The position numbers were made by a program, and so were the translations under genes. Under the pieces are notes generated by a model that was given only the letters and a program-made list of their open reading frames with translations, made no database searches and had not been told where the DNA came from. From NCBI GenBank assembly GCA_031216445.1, contig CM062214.1:11263001-11327000 (forward strand): DNA of 64,000 nucleotides. The letters run 5' to 3'. Shown here in pieces: positions 41,901 through 47,752 of this stretch. The stretch comes from Lateolabrax maculatus. Its lineage: Eukaryota; Chordata; Actinopteri; Acropomatiformes; Lateolabracidae. Position 1 is the stretch's first letter, and each line of letters begins with the position of its first letter.

Positions 41901-43787
41901 AAAAAAAAAAAAAAACAATCCTAAAGGGTTTTGACAAAGATATTTGTGTTCTATTAGATTCAAGTCTCTGCTGGCATCCTCTGGACCAGATGGAGGCCCC
42001 AACAAGGAGATTGAGATCAGTGACATCAAGTACAGTATTTTCCAGGTAACACTCTTTCTTTCATGATATGAAAAAAAATCAGAATTATTTTAGTGTGACA
42101 CTATGAATGGAAAAACTGGAGACAGACATTACAAGCACATACATCATGTAGTTCAACTAAAGTACTGACTTGTTCCTTTGACCTCTCTGCAGATAATGAT
42201 GTCATACCTGTACTGTGGAGGAACAGAGTCACTGAAAACTAATGTTCCTGACTTGCTGGAGGTGAGAATCACTAAATGGATACACGCCATCTATCTGGAT
42301 GGCTGTATGAAACGTTTTCCCTCTTAGAAATCCCAGGGATTATTAATTCTGCATGTTGATGGATAGATAAAATGATCACAACTCATCAGTTACAACTGTG
42401 TTGACAATAGAGACAATTTACTTCAACAATACCAAGCATAAAACATAAAAACGTAAACATTTTGTGAAGGTTGTTGGCACAGCAAAGTTCAAGTTATGAT
42501 AAGAATCTAATGAATATACACAGTACACACAACAAACAACAACTTCCTGCCCAGTTGTGCCTCTCAACATGCACCTACATAATGTTTTTTCTGCAGTGTA
42601 CTAATCATTGTGAGACCTCTGGGAAGTTCAGTGAAGCCCTGTAAATGCATGTATGTGCTGTTTTTTTAAGGGTTTAAAAAAAGAATTTGGTTTTATTACA
42701 CAAATTCCCAGTCAAACCCTCTTTAGAACTAAAAACAAAGGTGTACATACCACAATAACAATCCATTCAAATGGTCTATTGCACTGTCAAACTGCTTGAG
42801 TGCACAGCAACACTATTTACTGTAGGTCACAGTGGGTAAAAGCAGTAAAATGCAGCAAATGTTTGACAGATTGTATAATTTCATCCTTCACCTTCAATTC
42901 CAGATATGTAGTTTAGATAATTTGGTTATACTGGGTCTATGAGCGTCAATGTCTCTCTATGTGTGAACAATTAAGCTAGTCAGCAAAAAAATCATAACTA
43001 ACAAAGAATGATAGCAGATAACAGAACTGTACGGCTTGTTTATGTGACAGTGTTTGTCCAGTGTCAACATTTTCTTGTGTTTTCTCCTACAGTTGTTGTC
43101 AGCTGCTAGTCTGTTCCAGCTGGGGGTGCTACAAAGACTCTGTGAACTCATCTGCTCTCAGTACATCAACCTGGATAATGCAGTCAGCATCTACAAGACA
43201 GCCAAGGTAACACACTGTTATGTCAACTATGCAAATAAGATTAACAAACTGTATTACATAGCAGAGCTGTGCTCTCTATGACTCTGTAACTAAGGTGACT
43301 CACTGAAGGGAAATGTTGTATGTTAAAATCAAAAGATCTTGTATGAATACAAACTATATTTATTCAGTAAGAAGTGAAAGGATTATAATTCCACACATCA
43401 ACTGAGAAATCTAATTTAGTGTGCAAAAGACATCATGTATGTTACATGAGATATTGCCTACATTCTACCCTGAAAATCAGTTTTTTTTTGGCATACTTTT
43501 AATATACTTTTAATGTGGCCAAAATATATGACCATTCATTGTGTTTTTCACAGGCCCATGGTTCAGTGGAGCTGAGCTCATTCTGTGAAGGTTACTTCCT
43601 GCAGCAGATGCCTGCTCTAATGGAGAGAGAGGGATTCAGGAGCCTGCTGCTGGGCCCCCCCGGGGCCCGACAAGGGAACAGCTCCACTTCTACGCTGGTT
43701 CACAGCCGGGGAGACTCGCCTCTGGAGGAGCTGGAGGCCACCCTGGCTCGACGACTTCGCTCTCTCTACGTCACCTCCCGAGTCTGA
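339..43787 (+). CDS. abtb2: abtb2, ankyrin repeat and BTB/POZ domain protein 2, complete, 17 coding exons
   Basis: Spliced CDS: 339-1230, 28004-28153, 31706-31916, 37174-37326, 37732-37897, 38114-38203, 38395-38496, 38684-38780, 39601-39736, 40233-40510, 40600-40778, 40893-40998, 41733-41835, 41958-42045, 42193-42261, 43093-43206, 43554-43787. All introns are GT-AG and phases match, giving 3,168 nt (1,055 aa); I recall human ABTB2 as about 1,025 aa. Visible parts: N-terminal block with TLEDLTLDSGYG (residues 11-22), a histone-fold-like region (about 115-250) with an H2A-like SARCGLSFSVGR motif, ankyrin repeats (about 523-675, and 733-759), a BTB domain (from about 864, SDVTFVVEGKPFYAHRVLL) and a BACK-like C-terminus ending YVTSRV. 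That ending and the N-terminus fit ABTB2, not its paralogue BTBD11/ABTB3. The family consists of BTB proteins thought to act as protein-interaction or Cullin-3 adaptor scaffolds; the exact role is unsettled. Whether this is the a or b teleost copy cannot be told. Confidence 0.95.
2713..2744. repeat. (GT)16 microsatellite
   Basis: Uninterrupted GT dinucleotides in abtb2 intron 1. Confidence 0.95.
4515..4572. repeat. (AC)n microsatellite
   Basis: AC dinucleotides over about 58 bp with one interruption (TAC at 4561). Confidence 0.95.
11967..12054. repeat. (TG)30 microsatellite followed by AG-rich tract
   Basis: A pure TG run at 11967-12026, then GAGAGTGAAAGAGAGAGAGT. The composite sits about 220 bp before the MITE-like element. 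Confidence 0.95.
12278..12786. mobile_element. MITE-like non-autonomous DNA transposon relic
   Basis: A 7-bp direct repeat AGATTAA flanks the unit (12278-12284 and 12780-12786), a possible target-site duplication. The ends look like inverted repeats: left CTGGCATCGCCAGACTAAT and, inverted from the right, CTGGGAACCAGACCAAT. There is an internal perfect 11-bp inverted repeat (12296-12328). No transposase ORF. The family is uncertain. Confidence 0.5.
13795..13821. repeat. (TG)n microsatellite
   Basis: About 27 bp of TG repeat in abtb2 intron 1. Confidence 0.95.
17410..17850. mobile_element. acanthomorph interspersed repeat relic (non-autonomous, hAT-like type)
   Basis: Phrases such as TACTTTACTTGAGT, ACTCCACTACATTTG, GCTCCACCGTTAACAACTTT and a right end TACTTATTCTACCACTG match a very common perch-like fish repeat I know from many genomes. 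It is full-length-like but diverged, and non-coding. Assignment to hAT is from memory. Confidence 0.6.
25496..25925. repeat. diverged fish interspersed repeat
   Basis: The left part (AAGTTTATCTATATAGCACC, then CAGTGCTTTACA) and the later phrase TTTGTTCCAGCTTTGGATA resemble a widespread teleost repeat with the same order of phrases. It is heavily decayed, so limits are approximate. Confidence 0.45.
28004..28153 (+). CDS. abtb2: abtb2 exon 2
   Basis: The acceptor follows a pyrimidine-rich tract ending CCGTAG. The exon encodes GVLSLPAHFSPY through LRTLEQSLLATCVGSISEL, a strongly conserved ABTB2/BTBD11 segment. The donor is A|GTGAGT. Confidence 0.95.
28154..31705 (+). other. abtb2: abtb2 intron 2
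   Basis: No gene is seen. There is a purine-rich stretch at about 29340-29560 and a short C-run near 30632-30641. Confidence 0.85.
31706..31916 (+). CDS. abtb2: abtb2 exon 3
   Basis: Acceptor TTCCAG. The exon encodes SDLVSRAMHHMQ through ALHTLYYFLRCPQMESMENP and DPPRMALSKER. The donor is AG|GTGGGA. These are conserved family motifs. Confidence 0.95.
32915..32984. repeat. (GT)35 microsatellite
   Basis: A 70-bp uninterrupted GT run in abtb2 intron 3, the longest pure dinucleotide tract in the window. Confidence 0.95.
34487..34519. repeat. (GTAT)n microsatellite
   Basis: A tetranucleotide repeat of about eight units in abtb2 intron 3. Confidence 0.9.
37174..37326 (+). CDS. abtb2: abtb2 exon 4
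   Basis: Acceptor TTTTTACAG. The exon encodes RPFLLLPPLMEWMRVAIVHA through ARLLLPGLDSEPRQLK. The donor is AA|GTAAAT. Confidence 0.95.
37327..37731 (+). other. abtb2: abtb2 intron 4
   Basis: An ordinary 405-nt intron. The donor is GTAAAT and the acceptor CATCAG. Nothing else is seen. Confidence 0.85.
37732..37897 (+). CDS. abtb2: abtb2 exon 5
   Basis: Acceptor CTTCATCAG. The exon encodes PECCFSSFKRLDSKAATDKF, DLGFRMLNCGRTDLIGQAID and LLGPDGVNSMDDQ, leading into the first ankyrin repeat. The donor is CAG|GTACTG. Confidence 0.95.
37909..38031. repeat. compound (TA)n/(CATA)n/(CA)n microsatellite in abtb2 intron 5
   Basis: It fills more than half of the 216-nt intron 5, starting 11 bases after the donor site, with TA, CATA, CA and again TA units. 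Confidence 0.92.
38114..38203 (+). CDS. abtb2: abtb2 exon 6 (ankyrin repeat 1)
   Basis: The 30 in-frame codons GMTPLMYACAAGDEALVQML and IDAGANLDVA form a canonical ankyrin repeat (TPL, AAGDEALVQMLIDAGA). The donor is GCG|GTAAAT. Confidence 0.95.
38395..38496 (+). CDS. abtb2: abtb2 exon 7 (ankyrin repeat 2, first half)
   Basis: The exon encodes VPPCSPKHPSVHPDSRHW then AALTFAVLHGHISVVQ, which matches the spacer and second repeat of ABTB2. Acceptor CTGCCAG; donor CAG|GTTGGA. Confidence 0.95.
38684..38780 (+). CDS. abtb2: abtb2 exon 8 (end of repeat 2, start of repeat 3)
   Basis: The exon encodes LLLDAGANVEGAAVRNG through TPLQLASAAG. Acceptor TTTCCAG. The donor G|GTGGGC is weak and is followed at once by a CA-rich tract. 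Confidence 0.93.
38781..39600 (+). other. abtb2: abtb2 intron 8
   Basis: The intron begins with a weak donor (GTGGGC) and a CA/CG-rich tract to about 38819. The rest is AT-rich with nothing recognised. Confidence 0.85.
39601..39736 (+). CDS. abtb2: abtb2 exon 9 (ankyrin repeat 3 end, repeat 4)
   Basis: The exon encodes NYEMVSLLLARGADPLSK through EDMNCFSHAAAHGHR. Acceptor TTCCCAG; donor AG|GTATGT. Confidence 0.95.
39737..40232 (+). other. abtb2: abtb2 intron 9
   Basis: A 496-nt intron with a long pyrimidine-rich stretch before the acceptor (about 40158-40230). Nothing else is seen. Confidence 0.85.
40233..40510 (+). CDS. abtb2: abtb2 exon 10 (linker and last ankyrin-like repeat)
   Basis: The exon encodes NVLRKLLTQPQQVKEDVL, SLEEILAEG, a Pro/Ser/Leu-rich linker (CPFLPLSPLPTPSSGHG), then KALQEASYYSAEHGYLDVTM and ELRAMG. 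The linker is the least conserved part. The donor is G|GTACCT. Confidence 0.94.
40600..40778 (+). CDS. abtb2: abtb2 exon 11
   Basis: An 89-nt intron with a 13-T tract ends ACCTAG. The exon encodes VPWKLHVWLESLRCAQQQ through EEDYCEELVTIGLPLMFNIL. The donor is AAG|GTACCA. Confidence 0.95.
40893..40998 (+). CDS. abtb2: abtb2 exon 12
   Basis: Acceptor CCTGCAG. The exon encodes NDAIIQQLAAIFSHCFGPAP through EMKASLSAQL. The donor is G|GTAAGG. Confidence 0.94.
40999..41732 (+). other. abtb2: abtb2 intron 12
   Basis: A 734-nt intron. Its first half is occupied by a decayed interspersed repeat (about 41080-41350). The acceptor is TTTTCCTACAG. Confidence 0.85.
41080..41350. repeat. diverged fish interspersed repeat in abtb2 intron 12
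   Basis: Phrases GATTATTTTCTTAATTACC, GTTTGATCTATAAAATATC, AAATGGTAAAAATTCCC and TTGCTTGTTTTGTCC follow the order of a common acanthomorph repeat bearing GATTAATCGATTA-type ends. The ends are eroded. Confidence 0.6.
41733..41835 (+). CDS. abtb2: abtb2 exon 13 (BTB domain start)
   Basis: The exon encodes DPHFLNNQEMSDVTFVVEGK and PFYAHRVLLITASDR, the classical first strand and helix region of a BTB/POZ fold. Acceptor CTACAG; donor AG|GTGAGT. Confidence 0.96.
41958..42045 (+). CDS. abtb2: abtb2 exon 14 (BTB domain)
   Basis: The exon encodes RFKSLLASSGPDGGPNKEIE and ISDIKYSIFQ. The acceptor TTCTATTAG has a modest pyrimidine tract. The donor is CAG|GTAACA. Confidence 0.94.
42193..42261 (+). CDS. 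abtb2: abtb2 exon 15 (BTB domain)
   Basis: The 23 codons IMMSYLYCGGTESLKTNVPD plus LLE match the BTB motif (MMQYLYYGGTES in relatives). Acceptor CTGCAG; donor GAG|GTGAGA. Confidence 0.95.
42262..43092 (+). other. abtb2: abtb2 intron 15
   Basis: An 831-nt AT-rich intron. No gene or clear repeat is recognised. Confidence 0.85.
43093..43206 (+). CDS. abtb2: abtb2 exon 16 (end of BTB, BACK-like start)
   Basis: The exon encodes LLSAASLFQLGVLQRLCELI and CSQYINLDNAVSIYKTAK. Acceptor TCCTACAG; donor AAG|GTAACA. Confidence 0.95.
43207..43553 (+). other. abtb2: abtb2 intron 16
   Basis: A 347-nt AT-rich intron with nothing notable. Confidence 0.85.
43554..43787 (+). CDS. abtb2: abtb2 exon 17 (C-terminus and stop)
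   Basis: Acceptor TTTTTCACAG. The exon encodes AHGSVELSSFCEGYFLQQM to RSLYVTSRV and TGA. The ending YVTSRV is the ABTB2-type C-terminus, not that of BTBD11. Confidence 0.96.
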   Translation, partial: AHGSVELSSFCEGYFLQQMPALMEREGFRSLLLGPPGARQGNSSTSTLVHSRGDSPLEELEATLARRLRSLYVTSRV

Positions 43788-44660
43788 GGACAACAGGACA
43801 GCTGCCAAGGAGAGAAGACAGAAATAAGTGGAAGAATGTGGCAGATGAAGCAAAAGTTTCATCTTATCACTGATACAGGATTTGACAGCAGTTCGATTTC
43901 AGTCTGTGGACAATTCAACGTTTCATATTTTGTGCCGATCGCTCCATCTTGACATTTATTGCTGTATACAGCATGTTTATGAAGAAGAAAATTTGACAAT
44001 GTGATGCTTTTTACGAGGCTCGGGAAGCTTTAACTGAGAAGCAACAGATGGGTGCAACAGGTGGGAACTCTGAATTATGAAACACTGCTGCCCTCTAATG
44101 GACAAAACTGGCAAAGTAAATAATTGCCCTGGAGGATTGGGATCAACAGCTCCTCCTGGTTCTGACTGAAGCTATGTAGACAGCCATGCTGGACTTTTGG
44201 CTTTGTCCCATTCAAACTAACAATGCAGATTGGGAGGAAGGAAGTACACTTGGTGCCTCCAGCATTGAGCTAATATTTGGATTAACAAATTTACTTTTTA
44301 TGTAACTGTATGTTTTGATTTTCTATTTTTAAAAAGTATGACCGCAGAAACAAAACACTTACTGAAGAGTGGGATGGACATTTTCTATTTAATGAGAAAA
44401 AAAGATGTGAGAGTATTTATCAGGGTGTTCCCTTTTTATTTTGTTTTTTTTATTTCCAAGCAAATTATTATTATTATTGTTGAAAAGTTGCTTTTGTGTA
44501 GCTGTTTTTCCAGGTACACTCTAACAGTTAATTAAGCTTATGTATGCTGAGGTTTAATGCTTCTACATAGGTACAGCAGCAGAATCCAACATGGGATTTG
44601 GACTACATAAAGTCTGTTGTAATGCTGAATATTGTAATAAACCTGGTAAACAAGCCTCGT
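43788..44660 (+). other. abtb2: abtb2 3' UTR
   Basis: This AT-rich sequence of about 870 nt runs from the stop to just past the poly(A) signal. It has no sustained ORF and contains a 12-nt palindrome at 43961-43972 and an ATT-repeat stretch near 44465. The end is set from the AATAAA at 44636-44641 and is therefore approximate. Confidence 0.75.
44636..44641 (+). terminator. abtb2: abtb2 poly(A) signal AATAAA
   Basis: This canonical AATAAA lies about 850 nt after the abtb2 stop. A T/G-rich stretch (CCTCGTTGTTCTT) follows about 15 nt later, as expected of a cleavage/polyadenylation site. Confidence 0.75.
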
Positions 44661-44979
44661 TGTTCTTACTGGTACAAACTATTCCAAACATTTCCTCGCC
44701 ATCTGTTTGTGTACACTTACCTCAAATCCAGGAACACTCAGAGCTGCAAATGCACAAATCTACAACATGAAAGTCATCACGTGAGGCAAGAAAAAAATTG
44801 AAATTATACTGGGAGGCAAGATGATAATTACACTACATTAATCTTGACTTTGTAGCACAATATATTGCAGCACTGAGGAAACCCTGACCATATGGCAGTT
44901 TTCAAACACTGTAGATATTTAATTTAGGTCTGCACTTACCCACACATGTACAGGCACAAATAAGGAAAACAAACACACC
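44661..44979. other. intergenic gap between convergent abtb2 and brsk2
   Basis: About 320 bp lies between the two inferred poly(A) sites. No ORF of interest or repeat is seen. The T/G-rich downstream elements of both sites fall here when each is read on its own strand. Confidence 0.6.
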
Positions 44980-44992
44980 ATAACTTAATGAG

Positions 44993-44998
44993 TTTATT
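44993..44998 (-). terminator. brsk2: brsk2 poly(A) signal AATAAA
   Basis: The plus strand reads TTTATT, that is AATAAA on the brsk2 strand. About 18 nt further the brsk2 strand reads TGGTGTGTTTGTTTTC, a good GU-rich downstream element. Confidence 0.7.
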
Positions 44999-45345
44999 TG
45001 TTTCAGCACTGAAGATGCTCACAGTTATTTTATATGGGGATTACATCAGTCAGTTTTGTTCCTGCTCTGTCAAAAGACCGCTCTGGGCCTCAGAATCATT
45101 GGATGTCCTCGGTGCTGCTAGCTTCCCATTGTAGAAAACAGAAAGAAAGGTTAACAATAGGGTATTGCTTTGTGTTAGTGTACTGATATCCCCTCACTGT
45201 GCCTCTTCCACCAACCGGTAGAGAGAGCCCAGACCTCTGAGCCTTCCAGAGAGAGGTACAGAGTAAAGGAAGCATCGTTCAAAAACCTTGTGCACAAGAT
45301 AAGAGGAGGAGGAGGAGGGCAAAGATCAGCGGGAGCGAGGGGAAC

Positions 45346-45366
45346 AATAAATAAATAAATAAATAA
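45346..45366. repeat. (AATA)n short tetranucleotide repeat
   Basis: About five AATA units inside the inferred brsk2 3' UTR. Confidence 0.85.
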
Positions 45367-46404
45367 AAAAAGAAGGCCTGAATAAAAGCAGAGAGGGTGA
45401 AAAATAAGGGACAGAGGGGGAATTTAAAAGGTAGTTTTGTGGAAAGAGAATTGATGAAGGCTGAGAGAAGGAGTGAGTTTGGCATGGAACATGAACACTA
45501 AAGCCATGCAAAGAAAAGCTCATGTTTGACATGCACACAGCAATACAAGCTAAAAGCATAGAGCAGGAATCCCCAGCATGGTTGAGAAGACAATCAACCC
45601 CCCACGGTTTGTCTGTCTATATACAAAGAGAAGAAGTAAATTGGGATCTGTGGTGTCCTTCTCCTCAGGCCTGGCCTACAAGCACAATAATATGAAACTG
45701 ACAAATATCAATAGAAGAGCATATTCCCTCTCCAAAAAGAGGCTAAGTCTACATTCTTAAATTACTGGTAAATAATTTTTTCCACAAGTTCTCTTTCCCT
45801 CTTCAGAGAGATCAATGAAAAGAGAATTTGTGACTTGTCAATGTTCACATAATTCTGTTAAATTCAGACAAAAAAAAAAGAAAAGAAAAAGTTTCTTCAA
45901 ATGTTGCCCCATTTACGAACACACAAGAGGGTAATAAATAACATTCAACTGACCTAACAGCTTTGTTCATATAAATAGCCAAGTTATAATAAATTAGGAA
46001 ATCAAACAGTGAGATGAACAAACATAAGGACAAAAATACAAAAATATCCACAATTGCATTTATCACGTCATCATTTTTTTGTTCCTCTACTCCTACTGCT
46101 GGTATGTGAGACTAAGAGAGAGGTATAAATGGAAAACCAAAGACAAAGTGCTGCAGATAACACAAACAGGAATGTTTGGATCATTATTAGGTCAATCAAA
46201 CAAAGACATAAATGATCATGTAACAGAAATACACAGAAGAATTTAAAATAACAGTATGTGGCAGGCACAGGTTTACCAACCTGACCCTATGGTATCTAAA
46301 CATAGTGTAACAACTAGACATTTCTTTTTTTTCTTTTTTTTTTACATAAGAAATGATATCAGTCTGTACAACAGAATAGATCATTCATTTTAAATACCCA
46401 CATA

Positions 46405-46430
46405 CCCACCCGCGTCCCTCCCCCCAACCC
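46405..46430 (-). promoter_or_regulatory. putative RNA G-quadruplex motif in the brsk2 3' UTR
   Basis: On the brsk2 strand there are five runs of three or more G within 26 nt, with loops of 1-4 nt. A further G-rich run lies just upstream in the mRNA (plus-strand C-run at about 46448-46460). It is sequence-based only. Confidence 0.45.
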
Positions 46431-46683
46431 TATACTATCATATAATCTCCCCCCCCGCCCTGTTCGGCTCACACCCAGCTCCTCTCTGAAATCACAATTC
46501 CAGTCCATCTGCAGCAATAGTGTTAAGTCTAATAAAGTCAGTTAGTATTTTAAACCCAGTTCTTCACAAAGAAAGTACATTAAAAAGCAAAGAAATACAA
46601 TCCAGCAAGCATCCGCGTCGGCTGTTTGGGCTTTCCACAAAACTCATCCACCCTCTCTCCTCCTCTGAATCAGTCAGTGTTAC

Positions 46684-46706
46684 TTGTTGTTGTTGTTGTT
46701 GTTGTT
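46684..46706. repeat. (TTG)n trinucleotide repeat
   Basis: Seven to eight TTG units; CAA on the brsk2 mRNA strand, inside its 3' UTR. Confidence 0.9.
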
Positions 46707-46883
46707 CATGTTACTGTTAATACATCCCAGAGTTTTCTGTGCATACTGGACCTGTGCATGTATGCATGTATATGTTTTATGTGAAATGCTTGTTTCCAAT
46801 TAATGAAAGAGAGGAAAGGGGCCGGTTGGTGAGGGGAGTGTGTGTCCTTGTTTCATTGGGATGTGTGTGGATTACTTGTGCAC

Positions 46884-46884
<1 letters not shown>

Positions 46885-46915
<31 letters not shown>
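46885..46915. repeat. (GT)n microsatellite
   Basis: About 15 GT units; a CA repeat in the brsk2 3' UTR. Confidence 0.93.
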
Positions 46916-46917
<2 letters not shown>

Positions 46918-47474
46918 CTCAGATGGGGAACACTAAAGGTATTTTCATCTATTTCTACTGATGGCTGCCAGAGTTGAAGAAGGGGCGCAGAGGGAGATGA
47001 AGGTAGAAGTCTGCATGAAGGGGTCTGTTTCCATGGTAATCCCCCACCCTCTCAGCGCACCTCTAAAAGTAGTCCTCCGTCAACAAATGTCCGTCTCTCT
47101 TGGCACGCTCGGGATGGTGGGGGGGAGTGTGGAGTGGGTGGTCGAGGGAGGGCGAACGGAGCAGGGAGCAGGAGGAGGAACTTAATAGGTTTTCTGGATA
47201 ATTCCTGGTATCAGAAACAAGTCAGGTCATCACAGGTTAGCAGCAAGGGAGCAAAAAACAGAGCAAGGGCCACGGGTGATTAGATGGTTGGGGTAGACGG
47301 GTGGATGATGATGGTGGTGGACACTGAGGGGTTACGAAAAAGGTAGTGGAAGGACAGGAGTGTGTGTTTGTCATGTAGCTGGAGTATGCTTTTTTTAAAA
47401 TATTTCTGATTCTCTCAATATATTTCTATCTATATAAATCTTTTATACAAAAAAAAAAAAAGTCCATAAATGAT

Positions 47475-47496
47475 TATGTACATCTAGCTATGTACA
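47475..47496 (-). promoter_or_regulatory. pair of Pumilio-type elements in the brsk2 3' UTR
   Basis: On the brsk2 strand TGTACATA occurs at 47496-47489 and again at 47482-47475, six bases apart. Both match the UGUANAUA consensus exactly. They lie about 85-105 nt after the stop codon. Confidence 0.55.
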
Positions 47497-47579
47497 GAGA
47501 GAATATTCTCTCTGTGTCACTGGCTTATAGTGATACTGGGATGGGTTTTTAGCACTGGCTGGACTACAGTGTCTCGGGT

Positions 47580-47752
47580 CTAAGACTCCTCCTGTGTCCC
47601 CACAGACGCCAGCGACAACTTGGTTCTGTCTCGGGCCACAGTCGGGCATTTGGTGTCATTATTTTCTGGCTCGTGCCTCCGGACGTGCATGGGCGAGGGG
47701 CAGTGCTTGGAGGGCGTGCCAGTGGGGTAGGGCACCTGTCCGTTCTTCTCGT
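47580..47752 (-). CDS. brsk2: brsk2 exon H, coding part, proximal acceptor form
   Basis: From acceptor CTTTTTTCAG it reads DEKNGQVPYPTGTPSKHCP and on to GTQEES and TAG (47582-47580). Mammalian BRSK2 has SDEKNGQ at the same place with a divergent tail. It joins exon G in frame. Confidence 0.9.

Larger units (their letters stand above)
44980..47579 (-). other. brsk2: brsk2 3' UTR (about 2.6 kb)
   Basis: The interval runs from the TAG at 47580 to the only AATAAA I found on this strand downstream (44993-44998). It contains two Pumilio-type motifs, a 22-nt palindrome, a run of U (47449-47461), a CA repeat (46885-46915), a CAA repeat (46684-46706) and a G-tract cluster. Length and end are inferred. 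Confidence 0.65.

Noticed and set aside
339..43787. Identity as btbd11 (abtb3) instead of abtb2
   Set aside because: The N-terminus (MAG...LKTLEDL type), PNLDPPRMALSKERP and the C-terminus YVTSRV follow ABTB2; BTBD11 has a long Gly/Ala/His insert in exon 1 and another ending.
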